DNA from: Candidatus Poribacteria bacterium
GTDB lineage: Bacteria; Poribacteria; WGA-4E; WGA-3G
Assembly: GCA_022394755.1 (NCBI GenBank)
Contig: JAGFCA010000015.1
Location: 62,001-126,000 of the forward strand
Direction of reading: 5' to 3'
DNA length: 64,000 nucleotides
This document shows, piece by piece, positions 36,360-44,949 of this stretch (within the stretch, counting starts at the first letter, position 1; each line of letters opens with the position of its first letter). Under the pieces are notes generated by a model. The model worked only from the letters and a program-made list of their open reading frames with translations. It was not told the DNA's origin and made no database searches. The translations under genes and the position numbers were made by a program.

Positions 36360-36385
36360 TTATAATGTCTATTAATTAAAATTTC

Positions 36386-38317
36386 TCATATCCAACTATA
36401 TACAGCGGAACGTAATATCAAACTCAATAAGGGCCAAAAACAACCCATCAACGCTTCACCCAATACCAATCCAATGAAAAATGGAATAGCTCTACGATAA
36501 GCGTTTATACCTCCATTCCGTAATATAATCCACTTCGTTACCATAGCAATCAAGAGTGGAAACCAAATAACATCTGTTGTACCCGGAGCGACTCCAATCA
36601 CATATCCTGCTGGATGCAACGGACACCACACAAAACGAGACCGTAAAAACATTATTCCCAAATTGGCAAAGAACGCAATTCCAAGAACACTACTCGCTAA
36701 CCAATCCATCGGTTTCGGATTGACTAACCATGATGAAAGAAAATTATATGTATCTGCACCACCTGCATGGATCTGTTCAGATCCCGCAGCAACCCCCTCA
36801 CTATATATCGCATACGGATAAAGTATCAGACTTGATAATATACCAACAAGGCTGGCTATCACCAGAACTATAAACATAGTTCTGTTACGTATGTTTGTCC
36901 TTTCTGCAAGTTTAAACGCCTCAAGTTGATCCGGCATTGGATGTGTACGGAATGAAGCATAACTTGCACCACTCAACCAATTCATCAAAGATAGCATTGT
37001 CAAATTACCTGCACGCAATCGTCTTGTTCCAAGAAGCGAAATCATCATGTATTGCGGTGTTAAATAACCAATTGCATGTATCGGAGGACCCAGTTCCGCA
37101 CGCATACGTGTTAAACCGACTACAATCAACAAATATATCCCAATAAATACAACAAATGCCCACAACGACATCCCGCCTCTTACACAGAATATAGCAAGTA
37201 ATAATAACGATAACGCTAAGACTATCAGAGTTGTGCGATGCGATAATGCTTCATTCTGATTTTCTAACGGTTTCGGTCGAATCGCTTGGGATATTACCAA
37301 TTTAAAATGCTTTCTACCGTTCCAACAGGCAATCGCAAGTAATGCAAGTAATGCACCTGCCCCCTGTTCGCCTAAAAATGGGTATCCCTGCACCTTAGAT
37401 ACCCCAGAAGCACTACCAAAAAGCAATTGCACCTTCTTCATGATATAGAAGAATGTACAAGAAAATGCTAAATCAAGCGGTAAAATAAATGAGAAGCCAA
37501 TTAAATAAGGATGAACTCGTAACGGTGTACTTCCAATTGCACTCCACGGTTTCTGAGTAAAGTACATGTTGAGATCGTATTTTCTGACAGGAATTTCTGG
37601 TAATATAGGATAGAAATATTGCAATCCATTAAGCAGATTGATCCCTGCAGCTATACCGAAACCTATCCATAATAACTTACTTCTAAATATACCTCGGTTC
37701 GTGGTGATTTCTAAGGGTATCTGTATAATTGGATAAGCAAGTTTCTCATTCTCTATCCACTGCTTCCTTATCAAAGATGTCAAACATAAGAAAATTAACA
37801 TCAGTAAGAATATTACCGCTGACCAAGAAAGAATGGGAACAATCCAATAACTAAAGTATCCACCTGTGAAGAAATTTACATTTCCTTCGTAAAAATCATT
37901 GACTGTTTTTGGATCTTTTACGACAAGCCATTCAGGTAAATGATGAAATAATAATGCCTCCCAATCATTCTCTGGTGTAGCAAAACGATAAGCATAAGGT
38001 ATCAATCCCATCAATCGAGGCATACAGTCATGCCCTGAAAAAGCACTACCCACTGCCAGCATACTATAAACTACAATTAGATCACGTTGTGTCAGTGAAA
38101 CCTGAGGAGAAATCTTCCGTAACCAGAGATTAATCACTGTTATCATAAATATACCAAACATCACATTAACAGACATAGCAACTGTCGTTAAATGGGCTGT
38201 ATGCCATATCATCTCTACATAAGCAATCCAATAACTATTAGCGATAATAAGGAGTGTACCAATCAATACTGCCCTTTTGGTAATAGGGCTTGTTGATTGT
38301 AAGTGTGTTTGGTTCAT
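36386..38317 (-). CDS. Large multi-pass membrane protein (DUF6785-like)
   Basis: A 643-residue protein with at least ten membrane segments. From memory it resembles the DUF6785/DUF6784 proteins common in Poribacteria, Planctomycetes and Verrucomicrobia, which recall oligopeptide-transporter (OPT)-like permeases. Recognisable text includes SLTQRDLIVVYSMLAVGSAF, ENEKLAYPIIQIPLEI, FSFILPLDLAFSCTFFY and MRAELGPPIHAIGYLTPQ. Function and substrate are unknown; no energising subunit is adjacent. It runs toward the IS4 element and its stop is only 27 bp from the IS end, but the gene itself appears intact. Confidence 0.78.
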   Translation of the reverse strand: MNQTHLQSTSPITKRAVLIGTLLIIANSYWIAYVEMIWHTAHLTTVAMSVNVMFGIFMITVINLWLRKISPQVSLTQRDLIVVYSMLAVGSAFSGHDCMPRLMGLIPYAYRFATPENDWEALLFHHLPEWLVVKDPKTVNDFYEGNVNFFTGGYFSYWIVPILSWSAVIFLLMLIFLCLTSLIRKQWIENEKLAYPIIQIPLEITTNRGIFRSKLLWIGFGIAAGINLLNGLQYFYPILPEIPVRKYDLNMYFTQKPWSAIGSTPLRVHPYLIGFSFILPLDLAFSCTFFYIMKKVQLLFGSASGVSKVQGYPFLGEQGAGALLALLAIACWNGRKHFKLVISQAIRPKPLENQNEALSHRTTLIVLALSLLLLAIFCVRGGMSLWAFVVFIGIYLLIVVGLTRMRAELGPPIHAIGYLTPQYMMISLLGTRRLRAGNLTMLSLMNWLSGASYASFRTHPMPDQLEAFKLAERTNIRNRTMFIVLVIASLVGILSSLILYPYAIYSEGVAAGSEQIHAGGADTYNFLSSWLVNPKPMDWLASSVLGIAFFANLGIMFLRSRFVWCPLHPAGYVIGVAPGTTDVIWFPLLIAMVTKWIILRNGGINAYRRAIPFFIGLVLGEALMGCFWPLLSLILRSAVYSWI

Positions 38318-38573
38318 TTTTATTGGAAGGTAAAGGTTAATAATCTGAAAATAGACTTCTGAAATTACTGAAGGTATTGCGAATTATTTGGAAAGATTCT
38401 CATAGGTATGGTATACTATAAAATACAAGTCTGTCAAGATGAAAAGATAGGAATACCCGTTAAATCCTAATGGTTAAAGCCATAGAATTCAGATTCAATT
38501 CTGATACGGTTTTAACCTTTACGGCAATTAGAGACCACAAATAATCTTGACATTTTTTAACATTTGTTAAGAA

Positions 38574-38798
38574 TTACTATAGTTTGGACAATTTATGAGA
38601 GGTCTCCATCAATATTCGAAGTGTTTCTGGCTTTTTCAACACGTTTCTCACACCAATCCAACTTTGAGAAAATATTTTCAGATGATCCTAAGGAAGCCCC
38701 AACGGGGCGAAATGTTTGTAGAAACAGCATATTTGCACATAGAATAAGTCCCTGCGGGGCGAAATGTGTATTGCATAAAACTGTCCAAACTATTGTAA
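38574..38798. mobile_element. MITE-like element with TATAGTTTGGACA termini
   Basis: The left end TTACTATAGTTTGGACAATT (38574-38593) is inverted relative to AAACTGTCCAAACTATTGTA ending near 38798. The 225-bp element encloses two CCCnnnGGG palindromes starting at 38696 and 38748. A further half terminus (GATAGTCCAAACTA) lies at 38890-38903. The related short form sits at 6404-6463. The rest of the 954-bp gap 38318-39271 holds no supported gene. Confidence 0.7.
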
Positions 38799-39176
38799 GA
38801 ATTATGACTTATGATTATTCAATTAATGAAGGTGCGTCAACTTCAGAGTTTGTAATACGCTTACTTTGGGTTTCAGAAGTTCTACTGTTGGATAGTCCAA
38901 ACTAAATTAGTTGCAATCTAATTAGTAATTGAACGTTATATATTAATTAAGGTAAATTCGAATAAAGAAGTCATAGGTACCCCTGTGTGACAAATACCTC
39001 ATAACTCTATTGAAGAAATTTGTTCGTATGGTCTACTTTACAGAAGAAATTATCTATAGATTTAACGTGGACTTTCCATTATTCTAATGAATAAAAGTGT
39101 AGAGATTTATCTCATGCTAAGATCAATCCAATTACCCTATTAAAAATAGTATTATGGATAAACTCAACTATTTTAA

Positions 39177-39240
39177 CTTACACAATTTGAACTAATTTCT
39201 AATATATACAACCTAATAATATTGTGTAAGTCTTACTTTG
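39177..39240. repeat. Inverted repeat upstream of dnaN
   Basis: CTTACACAAT (39177-39186) and ATTGTGTAAG (39231-39240) are perfect 10-bp arms separated by 44 bp, the right arm ending 31 bp before the dnaN ATG. It could be an operator pair or a weak hairpin in the dnaN leader. The surrounding 38904-39271 is AT-rich, with no convincing DnaA-box cluster. Confidence 0.45.
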
Positions 39241-39271
39241 ATTATGACACCAGTATAGAGGAGCTATTTAT

Positions 39272-40375
39272 ATGGAACTATCTTTTGAAAAAGATGAACT
39301 GTTATTTTCTTTACAAATTGTACAAGGTGTAGCAAGTGAACGTAATACATTACCTATTCTACAAAATGTACTCATTCGCGCTGAAAACGGAAAAATCGAG
39401 TTTTCGGCTACTGACTTAGAGGTCGGCATAAGAGTTGTTGTAATAGGTACTATTAAGGAAGAGGGATCAATCACAGTATCAGCAAAGAAATTCACTGATT
39501 TAGTCAGAGAGTTACCCAGCAAACCAATTGAACTGGCTACAACTGCAAACGATCGTGTTGAGTTAACCTGTGGAGAAGGGGTCTATAAAATGATTGGTAT
39601 TTCAGATGAAGACTTCCCAGAAATACCTACTGTTGAAGGAGAATCTATAGTCATAGACGGAAGTATATTAAACTCTGTTATTCACAAAACTGAATTTGCT
39701 GCATCCAGAGATGAGGTGCGTTACCTACTCAACAGCCTATATTTTAATATCCTTGAGGATAAAACTGAAATTGTTGCCACTGATGGTACAAAGCAACTCG
39801 CACTCACACATTGTGATCCTCTAAACACTTCTGATGAAACAAGCGGTTTTATTGTTCCATTGAAAGCAGTACGAGAGATTGAACGTACATTTGCTGAATC
39901 TGCAGAGGTTAAAATCGCTTTGGCAAAAAACCAACTTCTACTGGCTAATGACAATACCACACTCACAACACGGTTAGTTGAAGGTGAATATGCTAATTAC
40001 CAAGGTGTAATTCCAGAATCATCCGAAGGTCGCGCAGTTGTCACAAAAGAGTTGTTATTACGTGCGACAAGACGGGTGGCTTTGCTCTCAAACCCAAAAA
40101 ACTTCCTGATTTGCTTAGAAATTGATCCTGAACGCATCACAGTCTCGGCAAACTCACCAGAACTCGGGGAAGCACGAGAAACTGTCGAAGTAGAATCAAG
40201 CACTGGAAGTGTTCGGATCGGTGTTGATGCACGTGTTCTCACAGATGTCATTTCACACATCGAAACTGATTCTCTTATCATTGAGTTTTCTGGGGAATTT
40301 ACACAATTTGCAGTGAAACCTCAGAGCGACGAATCACACACCTGTATCATCATGCCGATGCGGTTAGAATCATAA
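39272..40375 (+). CDS. dnaN: DNA polymerase III beta sliding clamp
   Basis: Ring-shaped processivity clamp made of three repeated clamp folds per monomer. The start MELSFEKDELLFSLQIVQGV and the QNVLIRAENGKIEFSATDLE segment are characteristic. The C-terminal QFAVKPQSDESHTCIIMPMRLES matches the family end, where the MPMR(L) motif forms the partner pocket. At 367 residues it is normal. A GAGGAG ribosome site precedes the ATG. No dnaA or recF is adjacent, and a terminator follows, so dnaN is monocistronic here. Confidence 0.97.
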   Translation: MELSFEKDELLFSLQIVQGVASERNTLPILQNVLIRAENGKIEFSATDLEVGIRVVVIGTIKEEGSITVSAKKFTDLVRELPSKPIELATTANDRVELTCGEGVYKMIGISDEDFPEIPTVEGESIVIDGSILNSVIHKTEFAASRDEVRYLLNSLYFNILEDKTEIVATDGTKQLALTHCDPLNTSDETSGFIVPLKAVREIERTFAESAEVKIALAKNQLLLANDNTTLTTRLVEGEYANYQGVIPESSEGRAVVTKELLLRATRRVALLSNPKNFLICLEIDPERITVSANSPELGEARETVEVESSTGSVRIGVDARVLTDVISHIETDSLIIEFSGEFTQFAVKPQSDESHTCIIMPMRLES

Positions 40376-40404
40376 GTATCTGATAATAGGATACAATTGA
40401 ATTA

Positions 40405-40450
40405 ACCCTATGGACTACTTATACGGTAGACCATAGGGTCGATTTTGTTT
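40405..40450 (+). terminator. Rho-independent terminator after dnaN
   Basis: ACCCTATGG (40405-40413) pairs perfectly with CCATAGGGT (40431-40439) and is followed by CGATTTTGTTT. It begins 29 bp after the dnaN stop. Confidence 0.75.
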
Positions 40451-40519
40451 ACACCGAAACTTATAGGCTAATTCGGCATTGATTCTAAGGTCGCTTCTAA
40501 CGAACTCACCATAATTATC

Positions 40520-40871
40520 AGGACTTACGCAATTTTTACAAAGAAAGGAACACTTATAGGACTTACGCAGGTCCTCTATGTCTGTAGCCCCGGGGAATGC
40601 CCAACGCATTCATACCCGGGGAACTCCTAAATGGGGTTCATACCGTTGATTCCTGATTCGCGGGGCGAAAGGTGTGTAGAAAGTGGTGCAGCCCCTATTC
40701 CTTAGCCCGGGGAATGCCCAACGGCATTCATACCGTTGATTCGCGGGGCGAAAGGTGTATTTATATGGATTTTAACATGGCTTTTCTACTGACAGCAAAA
40801 TTGTGGTGTATTAGTAAAAATAACAATTTCTTGCTAATCTGACTGATAATTCAGTGTTTTGCGTAAGTCCT
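40520..40871. mobile_element. MITE-like element with AGGACTTACGCAA termini, filled with repeats
   Basis: AGGACTTACGCAA (40520-40532) and TTGCGTAAGTCCT (40859-40871) are perfect 13-bp inverted ends; a second copy of the left word lies at 40558. Between them are several CCGGGGAATGCC, ACCGTTGATTC and GGGGCGAAAGGTGT repeats. It occupies most of the gap 40376-40887. No coding frame is credible. Confidence 0.65.
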
Positions 40872-40887
40872 AATTATAATGTCAAGA

Positions 40888-42318
40888 TTATTTATCTTTA
40901 TCTACTGACTTCGATTTTATATCCGATAATAACCCATCTTTCTCAATAATTGCCATCTCCGTCATCTTCACAAGAACACTTTCAGGATGAACAGCATACC
41001 ACTTTCCGTCTACAAAGGTTATAATTGCGTATTCTCTTTCATTTTTATCAAGAGTTTCAGAAAAGTAATCAGCAGGCAACCAGTTTTCATAAGTGATAGG
41101 TTCATCATTGTCCCATTTCCATTTATCACTGTTTTTGGCAGAACTTAACCCTATCCAGTAAAATGTATGGCCAAATACCGCTCCTAACCACTCCTGCTCC
41201 TTGGGATCGTTAATTGTTACAAGATATGCATTTTCATCACTGGCTTGAGCAATAGCCTCTTCTCGAGTTCTACAGAATATCCTTTTATATGCATGGCCAT
41301 TCGCTGGATTTACTATCCATACCTCATTTGACGTTGGAAGTGGAGGCTTTTCTGGAGTAGAAGATGGTTGAATTTCATCCGTTTTCTTTTTCATCTTCGG
41401 AGGTAGTGGTTTAGGAGGAATTGGTTCACTATCAAAAGTAAATGTCAAACCATCAATCTGTTGGTCAGGTTCAAGATGTATCTGTTGAGGAGGTGTAACT
41501 AATCCCTGATACTCTAATGACATTGTGTAAATTGCAGTCTTATCCATATTACGGAGATATTGTACAAAATTACCTTTGTCATCAATCCAAACGCCAGTTC
41601 CTCCTCCTCCGCTCCCACTACCACTATTACCTTTATGATCATCATAACGGAATTTAAGGGAAATCCGAATACGTGTATTTGAGAGTGGTGTACCATCTTT
41701 AAAGATAACACGACCACGTATCCGCATGCGAGGTTTAACAATTACCTCAACGTTCTTGATATGTATATCAGGATCAATACCAAAAACAATTTCATCAAAA
41801 AAATCACTCCGCGGATAAAAATTTATATCATTTATACGTAGTGATACAACTTTAGCATCAGGTTCAAAATCGTTCTCATGAAAACCAAAATTAGTACGAG
41901 TAAAACCAGAAATATAGTTTGGATTGAATCCTTTGTCATCCCATGTCAAATAATCTTTAAGAAAATCATCATAATTATCTGGTAGACGTTTGTCAATATT
42001 TTCAGATAAGATCCCAAAATAATGTGGTCCTTGTGTAATGCCTGTTATAGAAAAACTTCCATCTGCTTTTGTCTGAGTCCGATTTAATGCAAAATAGCCA
42101 TAAGGAAGATTGGGCCGAATTGTTATTCCTTTATGAATTATAAGTGGTGCGATAAAAACGGGTAATTCAGCCATGGGATTACCTTCTGTATCAATAACCC
42201 GACCCGATACAGCCCCCGAACCTTCCTGACAAATACCATGTACTGTGAATATACTGAAAAGTGTCTGTATTGTTAGCAGCATTACAATTGTCTTTTTTCT
42301 AAAATACTTTCTTATCAT
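40888..42318 (-). CDS. Secreted protein with Cna-B/carboxypeptidase-like domains and a C-type-lectin domain
   Basis: A signal peptide (MIRKYFRKKTIVMLLTIQTL...) precedes a carboxypeptidase-regulatory-like beta-sandwich (GAVSGRVIDTEGNPMAELPV) and a second such unit (RMRIRGRVIFKDGTPLSNTRI). A proline-rich linker follows (about 290-330) and then a C-type-lectin-like domain (about 345-465; YLVTINDPKEQEWLGAVFG, WKWDNDEPITYENW). I chose the ATG at 42318 because GGAG is correctly spaced; the frame opens 12 bp earlier. It starts 44 bp after the sigma-lectin gene and is built like that protein's outer part, so the two probably interact or share a ligand (inference). Confidence 0.82.
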   Translation of the reverse strand: MIRKYFRKKTIVMLLTIQTLFSIFTVHGICQEGSGAVSGRVIDTEGNPMAELPVFIAPLIIHKGITIRPNLPYGYFALNRTQTKADGSFSITGITQGPHYFGILSENIDKRLPDNYDDFLKDYLTWDDKGFNPNYISGFTRTNFGFHENDFEPDAKVVSLRINDINFYPRSDFFDEIVFGIDPDIHIKNVEVIVKPRMRIRGRVIFKDGTPLSNTRIRISLKFRYDDHKGNSGSGSGGGGTGVWIDDKGNFVQYLRNMDKTAIYTMSLEYQGLVTPPQQIHLEPDQQIDGLTFTFDSEPIPPKPLPPKMKKKTDEIQPSSTPEKPPLPTSNEVWIVNPANGHAYKRIFCRTREEAIAQASDENAYLVTINDPKEQEWLGAVFGHTFYWIGLSSAKNSDKWKWDNDEPITYENWLPADYFSETLDKNEREYAIITFVDGKWYAVHPESVLVKMTEMAIIEKDGLLSDIKSKSVDKDK

Positions 42319-42362
42319 TATTTTCTCCATATTAACAATGCGTCCATTTTCTAATGTAGAAA

Positions 42363-44405
42363 TTATTCAAAGGTTCCACCTTTTTTTTCTATTAAAGCTG
42401 TTTGCATCCAACTCCATCTAATATTTTCAGGTCCAATATCCTCCCATTCCTGACCAGTTAGAATGACATAATCTTCATCACCGTTATCAACATCATCCGG
42501 TTCATGTTTTGCCCAATTGGTATATTCAGAAGTATCTCCATTCTGCCATTGCCATTGTCCTTCTTCTTCAATATCAGTAAGACCAATTAATAAACGTATC
42601 GGATTGAAAACCATACTTATCCACTCCTGTTCTTCTTCATCATTTATCGTAACAAGATACGCTTCTTCATCCTTTGCTTGTATAATCGCATCTTCAGGAC
42701 TGAGACAACTGATTTTCTTATAGGCATGACCATTTGCAGGATTTACTACCCAAACATCCCGCGCGTCAATTCGACTATGAGCTGATACATTCGCTTTGAA
42801 CAGAGGGTTCTCTGGAGCATTAGGCAAGATCGGTTCTGTCAAGTTAAAGGTTACTTCATGGAACCGATCATTAAGTTTTACAATTATCGGTTTTAATATA
42901 ACCCTTTGTGCTTTATATTCAATTGACATTATGTAGAATCCATCTAATTGATGATTTATAACTTGAACAAAGTTCCCATCATTATCTGTCTTTTGTCCCC
43001 ATGAATCCCGTCCTTCAAGACTATCTAAACCCAAATGTTTTACTTTGAAGTCTATTCGTTCATTGGCAACTGGTGTTCCATCTACTTGTAACACCGTTCC
43101 CTTGACTTCTATGAATTGACGAACAGTAACTTCAATACTGTTAAGTTGCTCTCTGGTTTTTGCAGCAAATACAATCCCACGATGAATTGCTCTTCCACCA
43201 AGGGAATAGAAGGTCATTCCTTTGGTTTTTATTTTAATGATTTCAGAATCCGGGTCGAAATACGGTAAAACTCCCAATAGCACCGGTTCCGTGTATAGAA
43301 TCGGTATATGGAAACTCCCGTCTGTATTAATCTCTGCTGGGTATGCTAATGGGTCATTAGGAAAGAAACTTTCAGCTGATGCTTTTGGAAACCAAGCCCC
43401 TATACCTTCTTCAACAGGCATAATGGCGATCTTGACATCATCAACTGGATTTCCTTTTTCATCTATGATATGACCAGAAGCCGAATAACTTTCCTTGTTA
43501 TTCTGTTTGTCACTTTTGTCAACACTTTCATCTGCAGCATCTACTGTTCCTATCTGATTCTTTACATTCGGATCAGATGGTAAATTTGAAAATACACTGG
43601 CATCCACTATGTCTATTGACATCTCAGATGTTGCTTCTAAATTGTAGGGTTGCTGAAATACAGCCCTACGTTGTGAGCCAAATCCAAGCATCAATGCCAC
43701 CAATAAAAACGTTGATGTTGTTATAATCCAAGGAACAACTGGTCTTCCCCCTGAAGAAGAGGGATCAATCTGTATACCAGTTTCTTTGATCGTTCTTACA
43801 ATGTTCTGTGTTAAGTCTGCTGAGGGTTGGTATCCTCCTAAAGTCTCACGCACCATACGATCCTCCTTTGCTAAACGCCTACGCGCACGATGAAGACGAC
43901 TTTTTACTGTGTTCAACGATACACCTAAAAACTCACTTATCTCTTTAATTGGACTATCAGCCAGATAATGAAGTGTCACTACAATTCTCTCACTTTCTGG
44001 TAGTTTTTGGAGGAGACGTTTTACAAGAGCAACCCGTTTTTCTGAAACGCGTTCTTCACGCTGTGCTGTGGCATAATCAGAATAAAGTTGTTCCTCAAGT
44101 TTAACAATTGGAATGGTTTCTAAGGATTGCATTTCTTGTGGAGATTTTCTTAACAATGTATCGCACATACGATTTGCTATCACATAGAGCCAACCGGCAA
44201 ACAACTGAGGATTCTTCAGTGTGTTGAGTTTTCTGTAAGCTCTGAGGAAAGTGTCCTGTGTAATCTCTTCAGCAATATGAAAATCACCGATCTTACGCCA
44301 TGCAAGCGCGTGCACACGTTTTTGGTATCTCTGCACTAAAACAGTAAATGCATCTTGGTTACCAGATAATGTCTGTTTTATCAATTGATAATCGGTCATT
44401 TCCAT
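42363..44405 (-). CDS. Membrane-tethered ECF sigma factor with C-type-lectin ectodomain
   Basis: The N-terminal 185 residues are an ECF sigma factor: sigma2 (about 18-90; HIAEEITQDTFLRAYRKL, GWLYVIANRM) and sigma4 with its helix-turn-helix (about 130-182; IKEISEFLGVSLNTVKSRLH). A linker leads to one membrane helix (about 233-252, WIITTSTFLLVALMLG). The outer part has two carboxypeptidase-regulatory-like beta-sandwiches (SASGHIIDEKGNPVDDVKIA; EVKGTVLQVDGTPVANERI) and a C-type-lectin domain (about 555-675). I chose the ATG at 44405 (TTGGAGAAG site); the frame opens 39 bp earlier. One protein thus holds both sensor and transcription factor, with no separate anti-sigma factor seen. Confidence 0.85.
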   Translation of the reverse strand: MEMTDYQLIKQTLSGNQDAFTVLVQRYQKRVHALAWRKIGDFHIAEEITQDTFLRAYRKLNTLKNPQLFAGWLYVIANRMCDTLLRKSPQEMQSLETIPIVKLEEQLYSDYATAQREERVSEKRVALVKRLLQKLPESERIVVTLHYLADSPIKEISEFLGVSLNTVKSRLHRARRRLAKEDRMVRETLGGYQPSADLTQNIVRTIKETGIQIDPSSSGGRPVVPWIITTSTFLLVALMLGFGSQRRAVFQQPYNLEATSEMSIDIVDASVFSNLPSDPNVKNQIGTVDAADESVDKSDKQNNKESYSASGHIIDEKGNPVDDVKIAIMPVEEGIGAWFPKASAESFFPNDPLAYPAEINTDGSFHIPILYTEPVLLGVLPYFDPDSEIIKIKTKGMTFYSLGGRAIHRGIVFAAKTREQLNSIEVTVRQFIEVKGTVLQVDGTPVANERIDFKVKHLGLDSLEGRDSWGQKTDNDGNFVQVINHQLDGFYIMSIEYKAQRVILKPIIVKLNDRFHEVTFNLTEPILPNAPENPLFKANVSAHSRIDARDVWVVNPANGHAYKKISCLSPEDAIIQAKDEEAYLVTINDEEEQEWISMVFNPIRLLIGLTDIEEEGQWQWQNGDTSEYTNWAKHEPDDVDNGDEDYVILTGQEWEDIGPENIRWSWMQTALIEKKGGTFE

Positions 44406-44645
44406 GTGTCTTCTCCAAATGTCTGTTTCATAATACAAAGACACCTAATTACAATGCAAAGGTTGCATAAAATGCAAGTATATCGATAATTTGTGAAAAA
44501 TAAAGTGGAAGATGAATAGATAAAGGATATAATATGTCAGAAAAAGAACTACATAAGGAACGGTGTAACTTCATTATCCGATTTCTTTTTCATTTAACTT
44601 TAACATTACGACATATAACAAAATATAACCAATTAGCCAATGAGT

Positions 44646-44672
44646 TGTAGTCCCGTAGGGACGCAATGTTAT
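44646..44672. repeat. Single CCCGTAGGG palindromic repeat
   Basis: A lone copy of the GTCCCGTAGGGAC core followed by GCAATGTTATG, the same family as the triplet near 23829. Confidence 0.6.
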
Positions 44673-44790
44673 GTCGTTACCACCAATATCCCAAACCCCA
44701 GCGGACAGGTCCATCAAATTTGCAGGTGTTTTCTTTTTTGTATATAGATGTGTTACTATTTATCACTTTATATAAGTACTTTTACACACA

Positions 44791-44949
44791 AACTATAGTA
44801 TTGGCAATTTCTGAGAAGGAACAACCAATTTTCAAAAGTCTCTGGTTATAATCCCATTCCCCACACCGATCCCTGAGAAAGACAAACTCAGATGAAAAAT
44901 TAGCCTAAGTCTATAAGATGTGTACCTCTTAAAACTGCCCAAACTTATT
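44791..44949. repeat. Decayed MITE-like element
   Basis: AACTATAGTATTGGCAATTT at the left and AAAACTGCCCAAACTTATT at the right are diverged versions of the inverted termini of the 38574 element. The left interior (CTGAGAAGGAACAACC) also matches the 6420 and 26370 blocks. Confidence 0.5.

Noticed and set aside
38564..38905. 113-codon open frame
   Set aside because: It spans the inverted-repeat element and its internal palindromes, with no coding signature.
38904..39271. Replication origin next to dnaN
   Set aside because: The region is AT-rich, but I find only one near-match to a DnaA box and no dnaA gene. The inverted repeat alone is not enough.
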